NCBI GenBank assembly: GCA_050300015.1 | Contig: JBNKWZ010000006.1 | Span: 3,758 to 67,757 of the forward strand | Length of the DNA stretch: 64,000 nucleotides | Reading direction: 5' to 3' | Origin: CAYZQH01 sp050300015 | Lineage (GTDB): Bacteria > Pseudomonadota > Gammaproteobacteria > Pseudomonadales > Cellvibrionaceae | Part shown: piece after piece, positions 43,258 to 52,055 of the stretch | How the letters are laid out: every line of letters begins with the position of its first letter | Position numbering within the stretch: the first letter of the stretch is position 1 | Notes under the pieces: generated by a model | Seen by the model: only the letters and a program-made list of their open reading frames with translations | Databases searched by the model: none | Told to the model about the DNA's origin: nothing | Program-made: the position numbers and the translations under genes

Positions 43258-44664
43258 ATGTTGAGACAAGTGATTTGTGCTGTTGCGTTACTGCTATCGG
43301 CAAATATTTCTTACGCTGTGCGCTACGAAGAAGCAGCCAAAAATTTTAGTATCAAAAACTATGAGCTGTCGTTAGATCAATTTATGGAGCTGTCCAGCCT
43401 AGGTAACAAAGATGCTCAATATGCAGTTGCTAGCCATTATTTAAATGGCTATGGAACGCCTCAAAATCATTTGAAAGCCTATGCTTGGTTTAAGTTGGCA
43501 TCCACCAAAGGCGATAAAGACGCAGCCATGAATGCGAGCACAATATGCACGGCAATGACTAGCGCCCAAAAGACTAAAGGTGACAATGAATACTTGCAGC
43601 TTGAAAACACTTTTGGTGACGCCGTCGTTGAAGAGAAAATATATTTGGTCTCTCATGAGGCGCCTAATGAAGGAGAGGAAGTGACGAATACATTTCCAAT
43701 CCGTGTTTACCAGCCTGCCTATCCTCGGAATGCTGCGAACTTTGGCATGTCTGGCGATGTGATTCTTGAGTTTGTGGTGGGTAAAGATGGACGCACTAAA
43801 AGTCACTCGCTCGTTAGTTACACCCATAAATACTTTATCCGCCCAGCCTTTGATGCCGCCAAAAAAATTATTTTTCGCCCTGCTTTGAAAAATGGAAAAC
43901 CGATTGAAATGCACTCCGTTCAGTACCGATACATCTTTAAGATGGCTGATTCCGACCCGGATCAAAAAGTGGCCTATAAAAAGTTGGCTGAGTTAAAAGA
44001 AAAGGCTGTAAAGGGCTCGAGCGTTGATAGGTTTGCATACGCGCGCGCATTACCTGTATTAACAAGGTATATTGCGCCAGAGAATAAATCAGAATTTGAA
44101 GGTGAAGGTGAAAACAAGTGGCTGACTATGGCGGCTGTGGACGGCCTGCCTCAGGCAAAATTCGTACTTGGGACTGCAGCGCTCTATGGGAAGCGCTGCA
44201 ATGTGAACGAAAGCAAGAGTACGTTTTGGCTAGACTCCGCTGCCGACGACGGGTTGCAAGAGGCAAAAGTAGTATTGGCTGAATCCAAGTTTGCATCGAA
44301 AGACGAAAAAATAATTCAGGAAGGCTTAGACCTTTTAAAGGAAGCAAGCGACGCTAATGATTCAATGGGGCAATTGAAGTATTCACTGGCGCTAGCAATG
44401 CCACCGAGCGGAATTGAGGCAGATGTTGACGCAGCAACTCGTTTGATTGGGGAAATCAATGAGAAAAAGTTTATTGACCTGGTCAGCCTTTATGAGGCGC
44501 GCTACTTAATTTATACCAAGGCCAAGAAAGAAAAGCTTGCCAAAAAGTCATTAAAAGCACTAAAAAAACAAGTGAAAAAGCTGGATCTACCCTGGAAAAT
44601 ATTTGAAGCCAATTTGCAGCGTATGCTCGATAATGTGGAGGTGGTGCCCCTCATTATAGAGTGA
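43258..44664 (+). CDS. SEL1-repeat protein with central TonB-C domain
   Basis: The start at 43258 has AAGGA before it and gives a signal peptide (VICAVALLLSANISYA); the ATG at 43234 has none. SEL1-type repeats lie near residues 45-90 (DAQYAVASHYLNGYG then AYAWFKLASTKGD) and 290-345. Between them, near residues 148-235, is a TonB C-terminal-like domain (YQPAYPRNAANFGMSGDVIL, then VRPAFDAAKK-like and IFRPALKNGKPI). SEL1 repeats mediate protein contacts; free TonB-C domains outside TonB energise or gate envelope partners. There is no membrane anchor after the signal peptide, so the protein is probably periplasmic. Confidence 0.85.
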   Translation: MLRQVICAVALLLSANISYAVRYEEAAKNFSIKNYELSLDQFMELSSLGNKDAQYAVASHYLNGYGTPQNHLKAYAWFKLASTKGDKDAAMNASTICTAMTSAQKTKGDNEYLQLENTFGDAVVEEKIYLVSHEAPNEGEEVTNTFPIRVYQPAYPRNAANFGMSGDVILEFVVGKDGRTKSHSLVSYTHKYFIRPAFDAAKKIIFRPALKNGKPIEMHSVQYRYIFKMADSDPDQKVAYKKLAELKEKAVKGSSVDRFAYARALPVLTRYIAPENKSEFEGEGENKWLTMAAVDGLPQAKFVLGTAALYGKRCNVNESKSTFWLDSAADDGLQEAKVVLAESKFASKDEKIIQEGLDLLKEASDANDSMGQLKYSLALAMPPSGIEADVDAATRLIGEINEKKFIDLVSLYEARYLIYTKAKKEKLAKKSLKALKKQVKKLDLPWKIFEANLQRMLDNVEVVPLIIE

Positions 44665-44674
44665 GGGCATTCTA

Positions 44675-44694
44675 GGGAGCCTCTGATTCAATTT
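44675..44694. repeat. Family A end-like sequence, A5
   Basis: GGGAGCCTCTGATTCAA resembles the family A terminal repeat (GGGAACCTCTGATCAA). No matching second end lies nearby. It sits in the 86-base gap between the SEL1/TonB gene and the second pilY1 stop codon. Confidence 0.5.
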
Positions 44695-44722
44695 AACGTG
44701 TCTTTACGGCTTTCTACTCAAA

Positions 44723-44749
44723 CACGCTGGACTACGGACGTTCAGCGTG
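44723..44749 (-). terminator. Hairpin after the second pilY1
   Basis: CACGCTG and CAGCGTG form a seven-pair stem with a 13-base loop, immediately after the minus-strand pilY1 stop. It is a possible terminator for the second pil operon; there is no strong T-run. Confidence 0.4.
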
Positions 44750-44750
44750 C

Positions 44751-47700
44751 TTACCTCAACTCCTCAGCAGAAATTTCCCGCCAAGCTTCACGCACAGGCG
44801 GCATTGGCTTCAAAGAAATATCCGTCTCCGTTAAGCTGGAGTTGTTATTTTGTGAGATGGCCCGTGCGTGTGCAATCACCGGTGAAGATGCAATGCCAGG
44901 GATTACTGCCACTTGCGGGCTAACTTCTGTGTGTGTGACTGAGCCAACATCAACTGTTGCAATACCTAATATCAGATTATTTAAACGATATTGGGGTAAA
45001 CCAGTAAACATATCCAAAATATACTGGGGCGAATCACCAGCAACATTACAAGCATCCAGGCTTGGGCGGTATGAGTTAAATACGACCGAACCATCAAAAA
45101 AGCCTGCGCGCGTGAAGCTCACCTCTTTTGACGCAGGTAAAGACCGATACCAGCCGGAAGTGGTTGAGGTGGTGGATAAATAACTGTCTATCGAGGCTAT
45201 ATCGTCACCGGTTTCTACTACAAGTCCACCAGTGTCGTTAACAAACAATTGATCATTGGTAACGTTACGCATGCTTGCCACGCTTACGCTGGTACTGGTA
45301 TACCAAGGCGACCCAAGGCTTGATGCCGCCACATAACCGCCACTGCCATCGCCCTGTACGCTAGCATCATAAGCTGGGTTATTAACCTTGAACCCAAAAT
45401 ATTGATTAGCATCGGTCAAGTTAATATCGTCGTTTACCAAAAATCTGCCAGTGCCTGTAAAAATCCAGAATCTGTTTGCGCCATCACGCACAGCCAAGGG
45501 CGCCGTACTAAAGGCGAGGTTGGCATCCGCGGTTGGAATGAGCGGCGCGACATGGGTAGTAATGGAAGTTGCGCCTATCGACAGTGAAGCTTGCTTCAGC
45601 GACCCTTTATAAGGTGTTGGAGCGGGCGTGGGCACGTTTCCACCACGGTTATCATCACCGACAAAACCGAGGTATAACATATCGTCGATATAGTCGTTAT
45701 TCCAATCTTTTGCAGTAATACCGCCGACATAAGACCCTAGGCCGCCGGTGTCGACAGTTACGCTTGCAAGGCTAACGGTACCTGCAACTGCGTTTTTCAA
45801 ATTTAGGTAGAACAGTTTTGCCGGCGCGTTACTAATGCCTTCCTCTGTTGCATCTGGCCCTTGTGGACCAGAGCCAAACGCCAAATACCAATGTCCATCA
45901 ATGCCATTTTTAACTAGCTCCGGGCTTGCAAGGGTAAAGCCCATGCTGGGGTCTGTGACCTCTGTAATTAACTCGGGCGTTGATTCTGGGTCAGTGATGT
46001 CGAATACCATATAGGCCGAACGCAATGTTGATACGTCGTTGGTTAACGGGTTGCCATCGCGATCAATCTGGTATTCTCCACCACCAAAGCGCATGCCTAC
46101 CACCATGATCGTACCCCAGCCACCAGGGTACTTGTCAGCCTGGTTTTTGGAGGCAAATATTTTTGCGTCAAAAACCTTCACGTTTGAGTCCACGTAAAAA
46201 ACATGCTCATATCGTTCGCGCGTTAACCATTTAAGATGTGGCAATAGGTTAAAAGGAGCGTAAGCCCACATTTCAGCTCCCAGTGCGGGTTCGCCCGCAT
46301 CGTCCCCCGTTGGGGTATTGGTGTAGGCTACCGTTTGGTTGTTAAAATACCCGGCGTTAAATGCATGCACTAGGCCATCGTTAGCACCAACATACACCAT
46401 GTTTCGGCGATTTTGATACTGAGTGCGAAAGGCATAATAACTGGCATCTGCATTTAAATTGTCATAACCTGCAGAAGGTGCACCGACGATGGCAGGTGTT
46501 GAGTTGACAATATCACCCAGGCGCCAAACTTTATTGGCGCCACCAGTCACAAACTTTACGGTGCGATTCCGGTAGCCGGAAATTTCTTTACCACGAATAT
46601 AATTAATGACGTTTTTCGCTTCATCGACCGATCCCACATCAAGAAATCTCTGTAGGCTGGCTGCCGTAGCATCGGTTGCTTCAAACGCTAAGGTTTCTGA
46701 AGGCAGTATGTTGCCGTCGTATCCAGAGCCGTCTAAACCGGTAAAAATATAGCGCTTTGAATTCGGGGAGTCGAGCGAACCGCGTTGCACCCCAATATTG
46801 GTATCACTGATCTCCGCAAGCTGATCTCGTGCGCTCCAAATAGAGTTCAACTCATTCATCTTGACATTGGTTTCTATCGCCGAGGGGTCAGATTCATCTT
46901 TGCCTTTGGTAGTGGCATCATATGGGTAACGATTAAAGCCAATGACTTTGCGTGTTTCTGTGAGGTCACGGCCTTGACTGCGAAAATCCATTTTGACGAA
47001 TTCAATCACCTTATCGTCAGCATCCAGTGCGTTATCGCCGTTAGTATCCTCACGTATGTTGCCATTCTGATCGTAAAATAGCGCGCTTAAAGTACCAACC
47101 CAAGTCACTGAGCTGGAGTCATCTGGGCTTACATAAACCGGCTGGTAAACTGTCTGTAAAAACATTCCCTCGCCCGTTAGGCTATTGATAGAAATAGGTG
47201 TCGCAGTCCCAGTTGCATTATTTTTACCAACTGCCACAATGATTTTACCGAGACGGGTACGCAAATTACTGGGGTTGCTGACCAACGCATAGTTTAATAA
47301 ATCCAAATTATCATCTCGCCAAACATCCACTTCGGGATTAAAGCGTGCGTCGTCTATCTCGGGCGAATTACTATAGGAGCCCCATTTGGTTGCGTAATAA
47401 AGCGGTGGTTCGAGAATCTCCGCATCGGAATTGCCCACAGTGTAAGTGGCAGAATGCGCTTGAGTGACATATGTGCCAATATTGGTTTCGGTTACCAACT
47501 TTAAACCGTCGTCTTCTGTGCCAGATATAATGTAACCAAAAAACATATTTGCGCCGGTACTGACTTGGAACAAAGTGGTATTCACTTCCACACGGTTGCC
47601 GTCAACTTCAAATTCGATAATGCCGTTCAGGTCTTGGTCGTAATCCGAGCCTTGCTCCGTGTCTTCCCATGTCACATAGTACTTTGTGGGGTAGGTGTTA

Positions 47701-49760
47701 GCTGAGTCATAAACAGGCCTAAAACCTTTCATTGCACAGTTACCGATTTTTTGGAAATTATGGCTCGGGCGTGGATCATTAGAATTGTTTTTACAGGCAG
47801 GAATAATTTTGACGTTTGTACCCGGCACATAAATAACGGGTTGAGTGCCGGCCAATGTCAGGCCCAATGTATTAATGTTGAGAACCTTACCCGTTGCGGC
47901 AGTGACGTCGGGGCGCATACTGTTGGATTTTGAATAGTAGGCGAGCCCTGCGCCTAAATAGCTGCCTTGCAGGCGCGGTGTTTCTGGGCAGGTGCCTTGC
48001 ACATCAGCTAAGTTGGTTACTGTTTTAGGGGTGCATTGTCCGTCGGTTATACTCGAACTACCAGAAACACCCCCTACAAAATATGTTTTGGTTGAGTCTA
48101 ACTCGCCAGCGCCCACCAAGTTTGTCCAAGTCGCTATGGTGTCAGTACTTGAGCCAATTCCCAGTTGTGCTAGCGTCATATTTTTAATGTCTGAGTCGTA
48201 AGAAACGCCACTGGCATTGATGCCCAGCACGTTAAGATTTACGCAAGCGGCTCCGGCTGGGTTGGCGATTGGGTCTTGCCAGGTGGCGACGGTGGCGCCA
48301 GCCAGCGCACTGGTCTCGGCTGTACGGGCAGCAGAATTTAACGACGGCCATCTAGCGCCGGCTAGGTAACGGTAAGACTCGGCCATAATTTCGCTAAACG
48401 GGTTGCCCCAGTTGCGGCATTGCCCTTCATTGAATGAGCTCCAAAAATAATCGCAGGTGCCCAGATAGGTGCCATTTGCATAAAGTAATGATGAAGTCTC
48501 AAAAACATAATCCAATATTTGCATCGCATCGATACTGGCAACAATCGAGCCAGTCGCCGGACGCAAGAAAACACCATTGTTTGGGTTGACTTCGTCAGCC
48601 ATCGAGCTGATGTTTTTGCGCAGTACGCCACCGGTTTTATTCTTATTGGTCGCGCCGGTAATCAAGCCAAATTTCACTGGTCGGTCTGAATCTATCCCAT
48701 AGGCTTGCAATAGCCCGGTTGGTTTGTTTGAGTTGCCGTAACGCCGGCAATAATTTATATCGTCCTCTGTGCCATCAGTACAAACGGCGACGCGGACGGT
48801 AAGGTCGGCCAGCCAATCAGTACCCCATGGGTAGGTTTTGCCTTTAGGAATATTATCATAGGCATAAATGCCAGTTACCGCGGGATCATTGCCGTTTCTG
48901 CCCCAGCTTAAACCAGGGGGTATGTTGAATTCTTTGTTGCCACTACCGTCTTCTCCTAACAAGCACTGATAACGCTCGCTTGAGGCCCAAAGGGAGTAGT
49001 TGCCACGCGCTACGCGCACAGTTGGCACCGTTGTGGTTTGTTCTTGAGAAGGCAGATCAGCCGCATGTCCTAAACTGGTATTACAAAAGGTAAGACCAAC
49101 TTTGCGTTTATCCGCATCGCTGGTTGAAAAGTTGACTGTCGATATTCCAGCAAGATAAGTTAAGTCAGAGCCGTTGTAATATTTTGTAAAACTGTGGGCA
49201 TCGTTTGGCAAATACGCACGCTCCAGTACCGTTAAACTGCTGGTGTCGGTCGAGCGTTTGCCGCCGTACAATACCCCGCGTACAATATCAATGCGAGTCA
49301 TTGTTGCCCAGTTTAAAAAGTTTCCGCTCCATTCTGAGGCAGCGCAATATTGTTTGATGCTGTAGCCGGCGACTAGGCCTGATATTTGTGCTGTAGTGGG
49401 TACAACCGCGGTGCCGGTGGGGTTGAAGCGGCCGTCTGAGGCGTTGTAGGTGTAACATTTTTCTTCGTTAAAATAACCTTTGTAAACCACGTTGTGGTTG
49501 TAGGTTACATCAGGTAAGCCGTCGCCATCCAGGTCGTCAAAATCATTGTAAGCTTTTAAAAAAACTTGGTGGTCGCCCGACAGTGCAAGCATCAACATCG
49601 GGTCTGATTTTGCCGGCTCAGAAAGCTGTGGATTGAGGTTGTATAGAGCGTTGCTTTGCGCGAAAACGGCGGGCGCAACTATAGCCAGCACTGCAAAGCT
49701 TGCCCTCGAAAATCTTCCGATGTTTTTGCGTCGAAAACAATTTTTAATTCTAATTATCAT
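44751..49760 (-). CDS. pilY1: Second PilY1 paralogue
   Basis: This 1669-residue protein is a divergent paralogue of the PilY1 at 18135. A basic N-terminus and hydrophobic segment (FAVLAIVAPAVFAQ) form an export signal. The same landmarks occur in the same order: MLMLALSGDHQVFLKAYNDF, DDLDGDGLPDVTY, WSGNFLNWATMTRIDIV, YLPNDAHSFTKYYNGSDL, VWRLGDIVNSTPAIVG, VYVGANDGLVHAFNAGYF and YAPFNLLPHLKWL. Calcium-type acidic loops include REDTNGDNALDADD. Conservation is patchy, with divergent insert regions, as expected for an exposed tip protein. It is the last gene of a pilV-pilW-pilX-pilY1 operon. Confidence 0.94.
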   Translation of the reverse strand: MIIRIKNCFRRKNIGRFSRASFAVLAIVAPAVFAQSNALYNLNPQLSEPAKSDPMLMLALSGDHQVFLKAYNDFDDLDGDGLPDVTYNHNVVYKGYFNEEKCYTYNASDGRFNPTGTAVVPTTAQISGLVAGYSIKQYCAASEWSGNFLNWATMTRIDIVRGVLYGGKRSTDTSSLTVLERAYLPNDAHSFTKYYNGSDLTYLAGISTVNFSTSDADKRKVGLTFCNTSLGHAADLPSQEQTTTVPTVRVARGNYSLWASSERYQCLLGEDGSGNKEFNIPPGLSWGRNGNDPAVTGIYAYDNIPKGKTYPWGTDWLADLTVRVAVCTDGTEDDINYCRRYGNSNKPTGLLQAYGIDSDRPVKFGLITGATNKNKTGGVLRKNISSMADEVNPNNGVFLRPATGSIVASIDAMQILDYVFETSSLLYANGTYLGTCDYFWSSFNEGQCRNWGNPFSEIMAESYRYLAGARWPSLNSAARTAETSALAGATVATWQDPIANPAGAACVNLNVLGINASGVSYDSDIKNMTLAQLGIGSSTDTIATWTNLVGAGELDSTKTYFVGGVSGSSSITDGQCTPKTVTNLADVQGTCPETPRLQGSYLGAGLAYYSKSNSMRPDVTAATGKVLNINTLGLTLAGTQPVIYVPGTNVKIIPACKNNSNDPRPSHNFQKIGNCAMKGFRPVYDSANTYPTKYYVTWEDTEQGSDYDQDLNGIIEFEVDGNRVEVNTTLFQVSTGANMFFGYIISGTEDDGLKLVTETNIGTYVTQAHSATYTVGNSDAEILEPPLYYATKWGSYSNSPEIDDARFNPEVDVWRDDNLDLLNYALVSNPSNLRTRLGKIIVAVGKNNATGTATPISINSLTGEGMFLQTVYQPVYVSPDDSSSVTWVGTLSALFYDQNGNIREDTNGDNALDADDKVIEFVKMDFRSQGRDLTETRKVIGFNRYPYDATTKGKDESDPSAIETNVKMNELNSIWSARDQLAEISDTNIGVQRGSLDSPNSKRYIFTGLDGSGYDGNILPSETLAFEATDATAASLQRFLDVGSVDEAKNVINYIRGKEISGYRNRTVKFVTGGANKVWRLGDIVNSTPAIVGAPSAGYDNLNADASYYAFRTQYQNRRNMVYVGANDGLVHAFNAGYFNNQTVAYTNTPTGDDAGEPALGAEMWAYAPFNLLPHLKWLTRERYEHVFYVDSNVKVFDAKIFASKNQADKYPGGWGTIMVVGMRFGGGEYQIDRDGNPLTNDVSTLRSAYMVFDITDPESTPELITEVTDPSMGFTLASPELVKNGIDGHWYLAFGSGPQGPDATEEGISNAPAKLFYLNLKNAVAGTVSLASVTVDTGGLGSYVGGITAKDWNNDYIDDMLYLGFVGDDNRGGNVPTPAPTPYKGSLKQASLSIGATSITTHVAPLIPTADANLAFSTAPLAVRDGANRFWIFTGTGRFLVNDDINLTDANQYFGFKVNNPAYDASVQGDGSGGYVAASSLGSPWYTSTSVSVASMRNVTNDQLFVNDTGGLVVETGDDIASIDSYLSTTSTTSGWYRSLPASKEVSFTRAGFFDGSVVFNSYRPSLDACNVAGDSPQYILDMFTGLPQYRLNNLILGIATVDVGSVTHTEVSPQVAVIPGIASSPVIAHARAISQNNNSSLTETDISLKPMPPVREAWREISAEELR

Positions 49761-49769
49761 GACTATACC

Positions 49770-50420
49770 TTAACCCGCAACTTTAAAAATGGACTGCAAC
49801 ATAACACTGGACAATCCAGCCGCCCCTTTTGCTTTTACAGTAACTCTAAAAAGTGGCACGCCACCATTTCGATTGTTTTCATCGTAGGCCGTATCGGAGT
49901 CGCGTTCGGTAAAACATAAAAACTCAACCATGTAAGGCACTGCTAGAGGCGTTGTGTCTAACTGCGTTAAGTCACCCGTGTCCACTTGCGCCACTTGTAC
50001 TTTGGGTAGGTTCGCGCCATTATTGGCCCAATGAGTTTTTAGCGGCCACTGCTCGGCGCTTGTTGAAGGTTTTGCGATACGGCAGTCATCCATGTTGACT
50101 GCGTTGCTTAAATCGCCAGTGAAACATAGGCCGTTATTACACGCGGCATTGAAGCAGCGCGCTGATGAAGCGTCACGACACATAAAGTCATCCATCACAT
50201 AGTTTGCATCTAATACTGATTGCTCGGCAAGCGCGAGCGCTGCCTCCGCCGCTTGAAACGCCACAGCACGATCACGTGCACTGACGGCCATTTTCAATTC
50301 CAAATTAGACGAGCGCATGCTGGCCACTGCCAGAAGTGAAGTGACTGCCAGAATAATCATTGCAAAAACGAGGGTTGCGCCATTCTGACATCTTAAATTG
50401 CTTGAATTCATTATTGACAC
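49770..50420 (-). CDS. pilX: Second PilX-type minor pilin
   Basis: This 216-residue protein has the prepilin segment NG/ATLVFAMIILAVTSLLAVAS, then MRSSNLELKMAVSARDRAVA, almost the same block as the first PilX. A cysteine-rich part follows (CRDASSARCFNAACNNGLC). Like the first copy it lacks Glu5. The start may be the GTG at 50420 or the ATG at 50411. It lies between pilW and pilY1 with short gaps. Confidence 0.9.
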   Translation of the reverse strand: MSIMNSSNLRCQNGATLVFAMIILAVTSLLAVASMRSSNLELKMAVSARDRAVAFQAAEAALALAEQSVLDANYVMDDFMCRDASSARCFNAACNNGLCFTGDLSNAVNMDDCRIAKPSTSAEQWPLKTHWANNGANLPKVQVAQVDTGDLTQLDTTPLAVPYMVEFLCFTERDSDTAYDENNRNGGVPLFRVTVKAKGAAGLSSVMLQSIFKVAG

Positions 50421-50426
50421 CGGACC

Positions 50427-51551
50427 TTAAATGGAATTTCGCATGCGCACTGTCGCGCTGACCATCTGACGTAAATATCGATCCTGATAATTTTTTGCCA
50501 AATAGGTGTGAGTTTCGACTGAGGGCAACGTGGGGTTAATTGACCGGAATAACAAATTGATTTGCACCGATCGAACCTGGTTCCATTTATTCCATTCCGC
50601 CACAGTAAATGCACTGGCGCTCACAAACGTATCCGCAACGCCATCGTCATCGGAATCGACACCGTACAAAATCTGCATGTCCTCAACGCCTAATGCCAGT
50701 TCTTCCCGAGTTAATTCGCCATCGTCGTATTTAATTCGCTGCAGTGAAGGCTGGCCCTCCATCGTAATGGACTCGCCAATAAAATAACCGAATGCGTTGT
50801 AAGGCATAATTTGGCTGCCTACGCCATAATTTTCGCTTGCGCCGCTGACTTGGTCACAAACACAGTCAGAATGACAGCGCACGCTTTGATCACGAGGTGG
50901 CTTTATTCGATCGCCGCAGATCGAATCGCTGGAGTACTTAACGATTGTGCTGTTTGCATAAATGTCTACGGTTTTAAATATACCCATGCGACGACAATCT
51001 TCAGCAACAATTGTGACCAGGTCACCGGTAGAAAATTGGTGAGCAGACTTCACCAATAAATTGGTCCCCACTTGGGAGTCGAGCGTCGTTGGAGTACCGG
51101 ATGCGCTGCGCACGATAAACGATTCCGGTGTGCGAGCACCGTCTGCAGTTGAAATGGACCAAGTAGAATAGCTAGAAGGGAATCCGGAGGTATAACCCGT
51201 AATTGCTGACAAGGGCTCTAAGTATGCGTTTGCAGGATTAATACCCAAAAGCCGATTAATATCTGCGTTGTTGGCTGTTTTTGCCACCAGTGCAACATCG
51301 GCATCTTCGCTTGCACATCCCCAATAGCCTGCATTTTGAATATCTTTGGTGAGCATATACATCGCGTAACGGGAGTTTTGTTGAATATACGACATGTCTT
51401 CCTGCCCAAGAAACGTCGCTTTACTGGTAAATGCAACTTGAACAACACCTGCGAGTACAATCAATGAGATCAATATTCCAATCATTAGCTCAATGATGGA
51501 TACACCTTTTTGTATCTCAATATTGGCGAGCGTGTGACGATTTGTAAGCAC
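50427..51551 (-). CDS. pilW: Second PilW-type minor pilin
   Basis: This 374-residue protein starts at GTG 51551, directly next to the pilV stop. The prepilin segment is KG/VSIIELMIGILISLIVLAGV with Glu5. FLGQEDMSYIQQNSRYAMYM and ELALGVEDMQILYGVDSDDD mirror the first PilW. It has the C-terminal RQMVSATVRMRNSI end typical of PilW. Confidence 0.92.
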   Translation of the reverse strand: MLTNRHTLANIEIQKGVSIIELMIGILISLIVLAGVVQVAFTSKATFLGQEDMSYIQQNSRYAMYMLTKDIQNAGYWGCASEDADVALVAKTANNADINRLLGINPANAYLEPLSAITGYTSGFPSSYSTWSISTADGARTPESFIVRSASGTPTTLDSQVGTNLLVKSAHQFSTGDLVTIVAEDCRRMGIFKTVDIYANSTIVKYSSDSICGDRIKPPRDQSVRCHSDCVCDQVSGASENYGVGSQIMPYNAFGYFIGESITMEGQPSLQRIKYDDGELTREELALGVEDMQILYGVDSDDDGVADTFVSASAFTVAEWNKWNQVRSVQINLLFRSINPTLPSVETHTYLAKNYQDRYLRQMVSATVRMRNSI

Positions 51552-52055
51552 TTATGCGCCTCCTAGCAATTTTGGATACTCAACCAATAAAGTGTATTTT
51601 TTGCGTGACACTGCATTTGCATCCTGATCGGACCGAGTGTCATCAAATGAAACGGTTATTTGCACATAATCCTGCGTACCCAAGGTCTTTTTGGCAATCG
51701 CTCCAACCCCTAGGGGTAACGTACTGCTAATGGTTTGACTCCAGTTGTATAAATCCCAACTGACTAAATTGGCGTCTGTGCAGGCAATGTTGGTAAAGTC
51801 GCTGGCAATGCAGCTTGTTGGTGCGGTTTCGGGCACGGTGGTCGTGGTATAGGTGTTGACTTTTTTGGGGTTTGCGCGAATGCGCTCTGCAATATCGTTA
51901 GCGATAAACATCGCGCGAGCATAGGTGTCTGCGGATTGGTTGTACTGCATAGACTTCGTCTGCATAGCCAATATACCTAACAGCCCTATCGCCAGTACAA
52001 ATAACGCGACCATTACTTCAATCAAAGAGCTGCCTTGCTGGCTGCCGTTATGCAT
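51552..52055 (-). CDS. pilV: Second PilV-type minor pilin
   Basis: This 167-residue protein starts at the ATG at 52055 (MHNGSQQG, then SSLIEVMVALFVLAIGLLGI). The frame runs up to 52118, but that would give an untypically long leader. The segment MQTKSMQYNQSADTYARAMF closely matches the first PilV. It heads the second minor-pilin operon, which has no fimT in front and no pilE behind. Confidence 0.92.
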   Translation of the reverse strand: MHNGSQQGSSLIEVMVALFVLAIGLLGILAMQTKSMQYNQSADTYARAMFIANDIAERIRANPKKVNTYTTTTVPETAPTSCIASDFTNIACTDANLVSWDLYNWSQTISSTLPLGVGAIAKKTLGTQDYVQITVSFDDTRSDQDANAVSRKKYTLLVEYPKLLGGA

